A stretch of DNA of 64,000 nucleotides from Rhodohalobacter sulfatireducens (GTDB taxonomy: Bacteria > Bacteroidota > Rhodothermia > Balneolales > Balneolaceae), in the NCBI RefSeq assembly GCF_022012475.1, contig NZ_JAKLWS010000014.1:1-64000 (forward strand), given 5' to 3'. A program made the position numbers and the translations under genes. Below are positions 33,383 through 42,297 of the stretch, piece by piece. The first letter of the stretch is position 1. Each line of letters opens with the position of its first letter. The notes beneath the pieces were generated by a model. That model saw nothing but the letters and a program-made list of their open reading frames with translations, made no database searches and was not told the origin of the DNA.

Positions 33383-34771
33383 TTAATCTTCTAAGATATT
33401 TTCTTCTTCCCATTCACGGATCAAACCTAATAGCTGATCCCTTTTTTCCGGGTATTTATGACCGATTTCATGGTGTTCTAAAGGATCCTCTTTAATATTA
33501 AATAACTCTGCATCTGTTAGTGAATCACTTTGAGCTATAAGTTTCCAGTCACCTTCACGAATTGCCCGGGTGTTTGATTGCCTCCAGTAAAAAAATCGAT
33601 CATTTAATTCATGCTGTAATTTATCACCCATAATAAATGGCCATAAATTTTTTCCTTTTAGCCGATCATCTGAGATCAGATCGGAATTTGCCAAAGAGAG
33701 GAGTGTCGGAACCAGATCTAAAACATGAACGGGCTCATCAACTTGTCCGCCCCCGGGAATTTTCCCAACCCAATTAATGAAAGCAGGGACCCGAATTCCA
33801 CCTTCATACAGATCTGTTTTCCATCCCCTGAAAGGACTGTTGTCTCCTAAAGTTGTATGTGGTGCATATCTACCGTTGTACTCATCAGCGGGTGCTCCCC
33901 AGCTCTCCTGTCCGCCGTTATCAGACATAAAGACGATGAGAGTATTTTGGCGTTCCCCTGTCGCTTCAAGCGCATCCAGAATTCGGCCAATTTCATAATC
34001 CATCTGTGTGATGGTTGCAGCTGTGTGTTGTCGCCAAGGGTCCTCAAAAACCTGTTCGTAAGGCTCAATCCACTTTGGGGAACTGTTGTGTGGAAAATGA
34101 GGAGCATGATGAGCAACATGAAGGAAAAAAGGTTTAGCATTATCTTTTCCGGCATGTTCTTGAATGACTCGAATCGCTTCATCCGTGATGAGCTTTGTAA
34201 CATGCCCATCTTCCTCAATAAACTGATCATTTCGATGCCATGTTACATAATTGCCATACTTGTAACGGTGAGTGTAGGGATCAATCTGGCCGCGCAAGTA
34301 CCCGTAGGTACTATCATATCCGTATTGCAACGGTCGATGCTCTGGTTCGTCTCCGATATGCCATTTCCCACTCAGGTGAGTGTTGTAACCTGCTTTTTTT
34401 AACCCAAAAGTGAGAAGCATATCTTTAGGTTCTACTTCTGTGGTTGATCCCAAAGGGCCAAATACATTAAACCTTGCCGGATTTTGCCCTGTTTGTAGTG
34501 CTACCCTGCTGGGAGAACATGTTGAATACACATAAAACTGGTTAAACCGAATTCCCTCATTAGCTAATTTGTCTAAGTTTGGGGTTTGAATTTTTTCATT
34601 ATTGTACCCGATGTCATTCCACCCCAAATCGTCTGCGATGATTACAACTATATTCGGTTGATCATCTTCTACCTGAAGGTTTGTATCAACTTTCACATTA
34701 AATCCAAAAGCAATAAGAAAAGCTATGATAAAGCGAAGCCTGTTAAAAAGCAGATTCAGTAGTGTATTCAT
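33383..34771 (-). CDS. S1 family sulfatase
   Basis: A 462-residue exported sulfatase. An N-terminal hydrophobic segment (about 13-27) acts as signal or anchor. The active-site motif is YSTCSPSRVALQTG, with Cys85 to be converted to formylglycine and Arg89. Metal ligands sit in IIADDLGWND (44-53) and FMSDNGGQE. The FLHVAHHAPHFPH block is typical of arylsulfatase A-like enzymes. The maturase (anSME or FGE) is not in the window. It probably removes sulfate from algal or host polysaccharide. It is the last gene of a minus-strand carbohydrate group. Confidence 0.92.
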   Translation of the reverse strand: MNTLLNLLFNRLRFIIAFLIAFGFNVKVDTNLQVEDDQPNIVVIIADDLGWNDIGYNNEKIQTPNLDKLANEGIRFNQFYVYSTCSPSRVALQTGQNPARFNVFGPLGSTTEVEPKDMLLTFGLKKAGYNTHLSGKWHIGDEPEHRPLQYGYDSTYGYLRGQIDPYTHRYKYGNYVTWHRNDQFIEEDGHVTKLITDEAIRVIQEHAGKDNAKPFFLHVAHHAPHFPHNSSPKWIEPYEQVFEDPWRQHTAATITQMDYEIGRILDALEATGERQNTLIVFMSDNGGQESWGAPADEYNGRYAPHTTLGDNSPFRGWKTDLYEGGIRVPAFINWVGKIPGGGQVDEPVHVLDLVPTLLSLANSDLISDDRLKGKNLWPFIMGDKLQHELNDRFFYWRQSNTRAIREGDWKLIAQSDSLTDAELFNIKEDPLEHHEIGHKYPEKRDQLLGLIREWEEENILED

Positions 34772-34869
34772 TTCTATATGATAAGATAAATCAGGAATAT
34801 AACGGATTGAGCGATATCCATTCGCAAGTTGGCTGAAAGCAAAGTTTCTTCACCAGCTAAAAATCAAAT

Positions 34870-36174
34870 TTACTTCGGTAAGTACTCTTCAAACCGAATT
34901 AAAGGATCACCATTTTGAATATATGTAATCGGTTTGGGATCGAGCCAATCAACAATCTCATCTTTAATAGAATAGGCAAAAAAATGATTACCCATCGGTT
35001 TATAGTGACCGATGAAATACCTGTCCATATACTCATCCAGTGATATACTAAACTTTTTAAAATCCTCAAGGTGTACTTCATTCATATCAAAAAAGCGAAA
35101 GTTATTTTGCTTGATAAAATCTATCATTTCCCGGTCGTAACGGCTTTCACCCCGGGTCATTGGCATAAAAACATTACTCGGGTCAAAATGGACGAGCATC
35201 AACTCTTTGCCATGGTTCTCACAAAAAGTTTGCGCCTTCTTTAAAATATATTTCGTTGCCTCAAAGGAATATTTGTTCTTTAAATTATTTGCCGTCGCTT
35301 GCATCGCCTCCACATTTGAAAAATCTACTCGGCGTTGTTTCAGAATGTCGGCTAATTTATTCAGGCCTCCTGTGTCTAAATCAGTATTAACCATGTTATA
35401 ACTCAGAAGATGAAGTTGTACCATCAAATCATCCTTTAAGTTTTCATACATGAATTCAGGATCCGCCATTTTATAGATCTCCTCTTTTGAGGAAATCCGA
35501 TTTTCCATCTCAACCAATTGACCACTATCTGTATTCATCTCGATATTTGACCAAAAATTGCCGTGAAACATGTAACCGCCATAGTCATTCCAGCGGGTGT
35601 AATAGGTTGCATATCGGCACCTGAAGACACTTCTCACATAATCATCTCCCCACATGTAAAGAATTACATACTTAGAGTCTTCATCCTCTTTCTCTCTTCT
35701 CAAAAGTCGTCTGTACGCCTGGTAGACTCCAAATCCGCCCATCCCGAAATTCTGAACCGGTTCTCCTAAATGCCCGGCCAGATATTCCTGCCAGGTCTCA
35801 GCATCACTTGCCTGGTGACAGTGAGTAAAACTGTTTCCATAGGTATTTATCCTGCAGGGTTTTTCGGCATAGATTTGATTGGTTCGTTTACCGTCTTTCA
35901 TGACCGTTGAGATCGTATAACTGTTGCCAATCCCATCATGCGGCATATAATTCCCCAGGATATACCCAACTTCCGGATCGAACTGCGCCCACGAATTTTC
36001 ATTCAAGAAAATATCCAACTCCTCTTTTGGAACTGCACTTTTTCGGAGATATTCAGCATACGATTTCTCCTGATCCTGCCCGCCCATACTATTCAGAAAG
36101 TCAGGCATCCAAGTTGATCCTGCAATTCCGGTCGCTATTAAAGCCCCGGCTTTTAAAAAGTTTCTTCTGTCCAT
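34870..36174 (-). CDS. SGNH-type hydrolase with Tat signal
   Basis: A 434-residue exported protein with a clear twin-arginine signal (MDRRNFLKAGALIATG). The mature part has an SGNH-like series: GNSFTHCH (113-120, with the usual GDS replaced by GNS), GMGGFGVYQAYRR (oxyanion glycine), GDDYVRS and a late GNHFFAYSI that could supply the base histidine. These suggest a carbohydrate esterase or acyl hydrolase, but the family is poorly known. It lies upstream of the sulfatase on the same strand, with about 98 nt between them. Confidence 0.72.
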   Translation of the reverse strand: MDRRNFLKAGALIATGIAGSTWMPDFLNSMGGQDQEKSYAEYLRKSAVPKEELDIFLNENSWAQFDPEVGYILGNYMPHDGIGNSYTISTVMKDGKRTNQIYAEKPCRINTYGNSFTHCHQASDAETWQEYLAGHLGEPVQNFGMGGFGVYQAYRRLLRREKEDEDSKYVILYMWGDDYVRSVFRCRYATYYTRWNDYGGYMFHGNFWSNIEMNTDSGQLVEMENRISSKEEIYKMADPEFMYENLKDDLMVQLHLLSYNMVNTDLDTGGLNKLADILKQRRVDFSNVEAMQATANNLKNKYSFEATKYILKKAQTFCENHGKELMLVHFDPSNVFMPMTRGESRYDREMIDFIKQNNFRFFDMNEVHLEDFKKFSISLDEYMDRYFIGHYKPMGNHFFAYSIKDEIVDWLDPKPITYIQNGDPLIRFEEYLPK

Positions 36175-36647
36175 AATTATTTGAGTTTATCATTATCAAT
36201 AAATTACTCCAAAGCAACGGTCTGATACCCTGAATGACAGTTCCAAGTTGCCTAAAATTTGCACCGGATTACGGTATATTTCGAATCTACTTGAAATCTG
36301 CTAAGTAACTTAAGTTCGACATAAGAATTCTGAATATAACGCTCTCCTCCTGCCTGCCCTCGATACGTCAGGGTGTAAGGAGGTGTTGGGGGAGGTAGCC
36401 ATATGATTTCAGGTCTCTGAACCCGATCCGATTTTGGTTTTAACCACCCCTTCCCAAAGGGATCCCTGCGGGGAATAAGGAGGGGACTTTTTCAATTCCT
36501 TTACATTCATTTTTGTCGAATTCACGTTAAGTTTTACCCCTCAGGTTATAAATCCGGGATTCTAATCTTCCTTTTTTTTAAACAGGATGCCCCATCCGGG
36601 GCATGAGATGAATCCCAAATATTCAATATCTTTTTCGTGAATTCATA
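36175..36647. repeat. 473-nt gap with repeat remnants
   Basis: No gene is seen. It holds a GC-rich stretch (about 36343-36480) containing CCTCCTGCCTGCCCTCGATA, similar to the gap at 39531-39560, plus palindromic AAAGGGATCCCTGCGGGG. A hairpin ATGCCCC-ATCC-GGGGCAT lies at 36587-36604. It looks like a graveyard of small repeated elements. Confidence 0.55.
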
Positions 36648-37820
36648 CTACTCAAAAAGCTCCGGTTCAACAATAGAAGCCGCGATATATCGGGTAGGAT
36701 CATCATTGAGGGCATGGTTCCAATAATACACGATGACAAGTTTTCCATCTTCCCTCTGAACTATTTGCGGATAACCCACATCGCCATTGGCACCATCTCC
36801 ACTTCTCACGGGAATTTCCTGCCCCCAGGTTTTTCCATTATCAGAACTAAACCGAAGGCAAAGCCGGGAGCCATATTCACTTCGATAGGCGTAGGCAAGT
36901 GCTAGCCTGCCATCATTCATTTTTACCAAACTCGGTGGTGCACCATAGTGACCTGTATCATAGACCGGTTCGTTTTCTTCGACCCAGGTTTCACCGCCAT
37001 CCACTGAGCGATAAGCCTGCAAATAATCCCTGTCGGGATTCAAATCTCTGGCCCGAATCACCGTAAACAATTCTGATTCGCCGAACTTAACTGTAGATGG
37101 CATAATTTCAAATCCCTCGGGTTCGTCGCCCAACCAGGAAACAAGTTCCCAGTTTAAACCACCATCTACCGTTTTGGTGTGGATCACTCTCCCCTCTCTC
37201 CCGTTCTCTTTCGCAACATTCATAAATGCATGCAACACTTGCGGACCTTCAACAATATAATCCGTTCGGGTAGCAACACCTGGAGTTCCCAAATTTGGAA
37301 AGTTGTATGGACCTCGCCACTGTTTGCCCCTGTTCATCGAATAGTAAAAAGTAGATGGCCCGTCGTGATAATCATCTCTCATAAATGTGATCACAAAACC
37401 CGGATCTGTAAAATCGATGATGGGTTCTTCAAGATCTTTTGGTGCTTCGGCTTCTTCCTCCGTTAAATTATGATCGTATGCACGACCGGTTTGTCCACGC
37501 TCATAGCCATCTTCAATGGTCCAGGTTTGTCCACCATCCCGACTACGTGCATATTTATTTCGAGCGGTCTCCCTGTTGTATGTATGGAATCCTGCTGACG
37601 CCTGGAACTCGCCCTCTACAAATCCTACAAGAATTTCATCACTCCATTTCCATATTCCATTGTTGGCAGGCCATCCTGCAAAGCGACCTTCCTGGTAATA
37701 GACTTTGACGTGTAGAATTCCATTATTTTCGTGATCGTGGTCATCCTTATTCGTAATCGAATTGAAAAAGAAGAATAATGCTACGAAAAAAAGAGAGACG
37801 TATTTGAGTGATAAATTCAT
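36648..37820 (-). CDS. BNR-repeat exo-sialidase-like protein
   Basis: A 390-residue exported protein starting at the ATG at 37820 with a signal segment (about 6-24, FFVALFFFF). It folds as a six-bladed propeller with several Asp boxes: SRDGGQTW, VDGGLNWE, SVDGGETW and SSDNGKTW. This pattern is shared by sialidases and related glycan-binding or glycan-cleaving proteins; no decisive sialidase arginine triad could be assigned, so activity is open. The upstream part of the longer frame (to 37922) lies inside a mobile element and is not coding. The start is only 14 bases from the target duplication of that element. Confidence 0.82.
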   Translation of the reverse strand: MNLSLKYVSLFFVALFFFFNSITNKDDHDHENNGILHVKVYYQEGRFAGWPANNGIWKWSDEILVGFVEGEFQASAGFHTYNRETARNKYARSRDGGQTWTIEDGYERGQTGRAYDHNLTEEEAEAPKDLEEPIIDFTDPGFVITFMRDDYHDGPSTFYYSMNRGKQWRGPYNFPNLGTPGVATRTDYIVEGPQVLHAFMNVAKENGREGRVIHTKTVDGGLNWELVSWLGDEPEGFEIMPSTVKFGESELFTVIRARDLNPDRDYLQAYRSVDGGETWVEENEPVYDTGHYGAPPSLVKMNDGRLALAYAYRSEYGSRLCLRFSSDNGKTWGQEIPVRSGDGANGDVGYPQIVQREDGKLVIVYYWNHALNDDPTRYIAASIVEPELFE

Positions 37821-37833
37821 CAAATTTTTTTCT

Positions 37834-38080
37834 TTTGAGTCCCACATCTGTCCAAAACGTTTCACTCGAATCCGCGAATGCGGATCAAAAGGCACTTTCA
37901 TTGCACAACCTGACAGCACCAACCGGATCTGTCAGCGTTGTGAGCAAAGATCGTTCGACGCTGACAGGAGGTCGGAAAAAGCACCGACCACGCTGTCAGG
38001 TCGCTAAACATGCCTCACAGATTAAAAAAGCCAGATTTCTTATCATTCTGAAAACGTTTTGGACAGCTAAGTTTGAGTCC
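37834..38080. mobile_element. MITE-like insertion with 9-bp target duplication
   Basis: The direct repeat TTTGAGTCC occurs at 37834-37842 and 38072-38080. Immediately inside lie inverted ends: left CACATCTGTCCAAAACGTTT (37843-37862), and right, read in complement, CTTAGCTGTCCAAAACGTTT (38071-38052), identical at 17 of 20 positions. The 229-bp element has no coding capacity but contains internal hairpins (ATCCGC-GAAT-GCGGAT at 37870-37885, and a large one at 37956-38013). It is inserted just upstream of the BNR gene. This is the signature of a non-autonomous transposable element moved by a transposase encoded elsewhere. Confidence 0.88.
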
Positions 38081-38128
38081 TGAATTAGTTCTGTTTCTAA
38101 AGTTTACAGTTTCACGCCAACCTTCTCA

Positions 38129-39499
38129 TCAGAGTTCTTCTTTATCCACAACCTCCTCCAATACCTCACGGCTGATGCCCAGTTTCACTTCCATCTCTTC
38201 GAGGGTAATATTTTTTGTTTCGGGCATCAGTTTCCAGACAAACAGCAGTTGCAGGAACATCATAAAAGCGAAGAATGAAAATATTTGAGCTCCAGAAAAG
38301 GTACTTAAAACGGTGGGAGTTAGTAGAGTAATGAGTGCAGCAAAAATCCAGTGAGTACTTGAGCCGAGAGACATCCCGTAATCCCGAACGGCATTTGGAA
38401 AAATTTCGGAGATAAAGACCCATATAACAGCACCCTGTCCTATAGCGTGAGAAGCCACAAATGCGGTGACAAAAGCAACCACAATCACACCCTCTGCACC
38501 TGTTGAAAATGCCCAGGCAACACCCAGCAAAGACGCGATATAACCGAATGATCCTACATACATCAGCAATTTTCGGCCCGCCCGGTCAATCAGGTACATT
38601 CCCAGCAGAGTAAAGATCAAATTAACAATCCCGATCGGTACTGAGGCCCCCAAAACCTCGGTTGCTGCAATTCCGGCTTGCTCAAAAATTCGTGGAGCAT
38701 AATAGAGCACAAAATTGATTCCCGATAACTGGTTAAAAAATGCGAGTAAAAATGCCAGCATAATCGGGAATTTGAACCGGCCTGAGAAAAATTTTGAAGC
38801 CTCCGGATCAGAAGAGACGGAACTTTTTATCTCCCTCATCAACTTCTCAATATTCTCTTTAGGATTGAGTTGTTGTAAGATTTTCTTAGCCAGTGATTCA
38901 TTATTCTGTTTGATGGCCAACCAACGCGGACTTTCGGGAATTCCCAAAACAAAGAAACAGTAGATAGCCGCCGGAATTCCTTCAACTCCGAGCATCCAGC
39001 GCCAGGCGTTTTCACCAAAGCTTGCTCCTATCCAGTAATTGGACAGGTAGGCTATCAAAATTCCAAACACGATATTGAACTGGTACAGGGCAACTAATTT
39101 TCCACGGTTATTAGCAGGTGTAATTTCTGAGATATAGATCGGCGCTGCTACGGATGAAGCACCAACTCCCAAACCCCCAATGAACCTGGCAATTGAAAAG
39201 ATATAGGGATTTGGAGCAAGTCCGGAACCAACAGCAGATACAAAGTATAAAATCCCAATCCAAAACAGGGTTTTTCTCCGGCCATACTTGTCACAAGGAA
39301 TTCCCCCGAAGAGAGCTCCGATCACGGTCCCCCAAAGAGCCATCGACATAATGAAGGTTCCATGAAAAAGGTCACTCATCTGCCAAAGTTCCTGGATAGG
39401 CTGGTCGGCACCGGAAATTACGATGGTATCAAACCCAAATAAAAAACCGGCCAGTGAGGCCGCAATGGCAGACAGTGCAATAGATTTTGTTTTAATCAT
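38129..39499 (-). CDS. MFS sugar porter
   Basis: A 456-residue inner-membrane transporter of the sugar porter family with twelve predicted helices. The signatures are DKYGRRKTLFWIG (loop 2-3), GRKLLMYVG after helix 8, PESPRWL after helix 6 and PETKNITLEEME after helix 12. These are the marks of proton-coupled xylose, arabinose or glucose/fructose transporters. The N-terminal FLFGFDTIVISGA is the usual first helix. It stands between the GH32 gene and the BNR gene on the minus strand and could import the fructose or glucose released by GH32. Confidence 0.92.
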   Translation of the reverse strand: MIKTKSIALSAIAASLAGFLFGFDTIVISGADQPIQELWQMSDLFHGTFIMSMALWGTVIGALFGGIPCDKYGRRKTLFWIGILYFVSAVGSGLAPNPYIFSIARFIGGLGVGASSVAAPIYISEITPANNRGKLVALYQFNIVFGILIAYLSNYWIGASFGENAWRWMLGVEGIPAAIYCFFVLGIPESPRWLAIKQNNESLAKKILQQLNPKENIEKLMREIKSSVSSDPEASKFFSGRFKFPIMLAFLLAFFNQLSGINFVLYYAPRIFEQAGIAATEVLGASVPIGIVNLIFTLLGMYLIDRAGRKLLMYVGSFGYIASLLGVAWAFSTGAEGVIVVAFVTAFVASHAIGQGAVIWVFISEIFPNAVRDYGMSLGSSTHWIFAALITLLTPTVLSTFSGAQIFSFFAFMMFLQLLFVWKLMPETKNITLEEMEVKLGISREVLEEVVDKEEL

Positions 39500-39691
39500 G
39501 TGGTAGATCTTTTGTTAGCTTGAAAATTTTATTTCCCTCCTGCCTCTCCTCAATATCTCGGCCTGAAAGAGAGTCAGGTAAAATCTCCGCTTAGGGTCCC
39601 GAACCGTCGGGACGCCTTTAGGCGGTTGGGTGTACATCCCCCGAGTTTACACGACATTCGTCGCGCTCACATTCCCCCTTCGAAGGGAGAA
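39500..39691. repeat. Gap with tandem tight hairpins
   Basis: Contains GTCCCGA-ACCG-TCGGGAC (39596-39613) directly joined to CGCC-TTTA-GGCG (39613-39624). It also holds CCCCCTTCGAAGGG (39674-39687), the shortened fourth copy of the dispersed palindrome. No gene is seen. Confidence 0.7.
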
Positions 39692-41323
39692 TTATTGCAG
39701 CGCCGTTTCTGTCCAAATTGACTCCAAAGGCCAAAATTCAATATTCGTAATGGTGGCCGAGCCTCCATCCGCAAAAGCAGAAACACCTATACTTTCAGGA
39801 TCGGGAAATATCCGGTTGGTTATAACTCTCGATCCATCGTTCACAAAAACTTCAACAGATGACCAATCTACAAAAAATCGAATCTTAACCGTACCATCGG
39901 AAAGGTGTACAGGAACATCATTCCGTTGTTCAAACCCCTCGAAAAAGTCAGATTCCCCGGAGTTTGTCCGATCTGCAAATACATTTTGGTTCACAGAATT
40001 GTATCCGATAACCGTTCTTTGGTTTTCGGCTTCCCGCACATTTATCCCAACACTTTCTGCATCTCCGGGTTCGATCTCAACAATCATCTCAAATGCTTTA
40101 CCGGATATCCCCTCTTGAGAGAGATCGATCGTTTCATCACTGAGATCCAGGTTTTCCAAACGAACAGGATCTTCCCTCAACTGCCTCAGGCTTTCAACCG
40201 GTTTTTGAACCAGACTGTATGATTCATTATTGGATTCCAGGTGAATGGAACGCGGAATTGACATCGCACTTCTCCACGGATGGGTTGGAATCTCATTTGC
40301 ATAATCCCAGTTATTCATCCAGCCAACCCAAAGTTGACGAGCATCTTCCTCAGGAATATTGTTCCAACTGATAGCCGCATAAAAATCCGTTCCGTAATCG
40401 GTCCAGTGAGGTGCCGTTTCCATAAATGTCTCATCGGGAATAAACGAAGTGCCATCCCACTCACCCACAAAGTATTGAGAACCGGAGCCACCGGCTACCG
40501 ATCCCGGGTTCATATCCACATGAAGAACCCATTTTTGATTTTCAGGATTATCATCCACCGGTAGTCGGAAAAAATCCGGGCATTCCCAGATTCCGCCTGT
40601 TGCACCGGCTGGCCCAAAATCACTCAGATATTCCCAATCTTTCAAATTATCAGAAGCATAAAACTGAACTTTATGCTGCGTGGGTAGTGCAACAACCATC
40701 AACCACCTGCCCATCTCTTCATTCCAGGAAACATTTGGATCCCGAAAATCCGGATCATCAAATTCCAACACAGGATTGCCTTCGAACTTCGTGAATGTCT
40801 GCCCACCATCGATGCTGTAAGCCAGTGATTGAGCCTGGTCTGTAGATCCGTCTTCTCGTGTGTAGTGACTTGTATAGATCGCTACAATGGGTGGGTCTCC
40901 CCCATCTCCAAATCCACTCGTATTCTGATGGTCTACCACAGCACTACCGCTGAATATTCCCTCTTCCTCTTCTTTACCATAGGGAATAGCAACGGCTTTA
41001 TGATCCCAATGAACAAGATCGGTACTCGTGGCGTGTCCCCAACTCATATATCCCCAGCGGTTCCCAAATGGATTGTATTGATGAAAAAGATGATAAACCC
41101 CGTCGTTGTAGACTAAACCATTCGGATCGTTCATCCAGTTAATTTTTGGTGAGTAATGAAATTGAGGCCGATAAGGCTCAGAGAAGTTTACCTGTGCCGC
41201 CAGATGCTGATCAATTCGATCCGGATCGTATTCAGTTTCCTCAGGTACCTGTTCCTCACAGCCTACAAATATTAACGCAAGAAGAATTAGCAGAAATTGC
41301 AAAAAGATGTTTTCTCTAATCAT
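39692..41323 (-). CDS. GH32 fructan or sucrose hydrolase, lipoprotein
   Basis: A 543-residue glycoside hydrolase family 32 protein. A lipoprotein signal ends FVGC (Cys22). The five-bladed propeller carries the catalytic motifs WMNDPNG (nucleophile Asp66), FRDP (transition-state stabiliser Asp195) and WECPD (acid/base Glu247), and a C-terminal beta-sandwich follows from about residue 375. Such enzymes cut terminal fructose from levan, inulin or sucrose at the cell surface. It lies upstream of the sugar porter on the same strand, so cleavage and uptake are probably coupled. Confidence 0.94.
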   Translation of the reverse strand: MIRENIFLQFLLILLALIFVGCEEQVPEETEYDPDRIDQHLAAQVNFSEPYRPQFHYSPKINWMNDPNGLVYNDGVYHLFHQYNPFGNRWGYMSWGHATSTDLVHWDHKAVAIPYGKEEEEGIFSGSAVVDHQNTSGFGDGGDPPIVAIYTSHYTREDGSTDQAQSLAYSIDGGQTFTKFEGNPVLEFDDPDFRDPNVSWNEEMGRWLMVVALPTQHKVQFYASDNLKDWEYLSDFGPAGATGGIWECPDFFRLPVDDNPENQKWVLHVDMNPGSVAGGSGSQYFVGEWDGTSFIPDETFMETAPHWTDYGTDFYAAISWNNIPEEDARQLWVGWMNNWDYANEIPTHPWRSAMSIPRSIHLESNNESYSLVQKPVESLRQLREDPVRLENLDLSDETIDLSQEGISGKAFEMIVEIEPGDAESVGINVREAENQRTVIGYNSVNQNVFADRTNSGESDFFEGFEQRNDVPVHLSDGTVKIRFFVDWSSVEVFVNDGSRVITNRIFPDPESIGVSAFADGGSATITNIEFWPLESIWTETALQ

Positions 41324-41382
41324 AGGATTGAACTAACATATCTTCTGATTTGACATCATAGTATAAACATTCATTGAAATAA

Positions 41383-41417
41383 AAAAAGCCTTTCCAAAAT
41401 TCTGAAAAGGCTTTTTA
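41383..41417 (-). terminator. Terminator between DUF4870-like gene and GH32
   Basis: AAAAAGCCTTTTC pairs with GAAAAGGCTTTTT to give a symmetric stem with A and T tracts on both sides. It lies downstream of the 41435-41815 gene on the minus strand and separates it from the GH32 gene. Confidence 0.8.
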
Positions 41418-41434
41418 AGATTTCCTTTGTCCAA

Positions 41435-41815
41435 TTATTTGATGAGTGTAGTAATGCTGCCAATCAGAGGAAGCGGTTTCTCTCGATCGTTTACTACGTT
41501 CAAAATTCCCAGAACCATGCATACAAGGCCAAATATCCAAACGACTGGATAGATTAGCAGACCGATCAAAATGACTGTCAGAATGCTTGCCGCCGTATTT
41601 CCGATAATGAGGAAAAGTAGGAGTAGCAATTGTTGATTCGCGTGGAATTTTGCAAAAGAATTATCTTTCGCTTCTGTTACTAATGGCAGAAAAAATAGAA
41701 TTGGAAAAATATATCCTATAATTCCAAATAGCCTTACCTGGCTTACATCGGCTTCACCTGAAGCAGTACTTTGTTTTTCTTCGGGAAACTCATTGGGTTG
41801 ATTTTTGTCTTCCAT
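41435..41815 (-). CDS. DUF4870-like membrane protein
   Basis: A 126-residue protein with a polar, acidic N-terminus (1-26) and three hydrophobic segments (about 28-46, 62-80 and 85-107). The FAKFHANQQLLLLLF block and GILNVVNDREKPLPLIG near the end are those of DUF4870-type small membrane proteins. Function unknown. It is flanked by a terminator and a long upstream gap, so it is likely a single-gene unit. Confidence 0.75.
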   Translation of the reverse strand: MEDKNQPNEFPEEKQSTASGEADVSQVRLFGIIGYIFPILFFLPLVTEAKDNSFAKFHANQQLLLLLFLIIGNTAASILTVILIGLLIYPVVWIFGLVCMVLGILNVVNDREKPLPLIGSITTLIK

Positions 41816-42297
41816 GTCGGTGTTCTTTATGTGTGGTTTATGATGTTTCGTTGCTAACTAAATTCCTTTGGGATTTGCTATTAAAAGATTACGAGATAGC
41901 TCCTAAAAAAAATCTAAATACTTATTCAGAGCTTCCATATGCCATTTTTTAATCTCTTCAATATCCATGCAGTCCCCAATATTTTAATTTATTGATTTTT
42001 ATTTCGTAAACCTGAAACGATAATGGTCAATTCGTGTTAAAATATCAACTTCTCACTGATTGAAATTTAAACGAACTGTATAATGTTATGCGTGATTTGA
42101 GGTAAATTTGATTCAGTAAAAATTTTAATTGTGTACATATACAGTTTTTTACACTCTTTAAGAATTCAATACGTTTTTTGCTATGAGAAATCACGGTCAA
42201 CGGTTAAATTCACTCCATACTAAAATTCCAGGCCTTTTAAATCAATCAATGTAAACCCGATATTTACGCGAACACTTACTCAAGCAGTCCTCTTCAA
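41816..42297. promoter_or_regulatory. Divergent promoter region
   Basis: A 482-nt AT-rich gap between divergent genes (41815 minus, 42298 plus). No gene or hairpin stands out. It presumably holds the promoters of both genes; I could not place a consensus with confidence. Confidence 0.35.

Noticed and set aside
33857-34402. A 181-residue plus-strand frame antisense to the sulfatase
   Set aside because: It mirrors the well-supported sulfatase gene and shows no domain; the sulfatase motifs decide the strand.
37820-37922. N-terminal extension of the BNR protein
   Set aside because: The added residues are encoded by the inserted mobile element, and the internal ATG at 37820 starts a proper signal segment.
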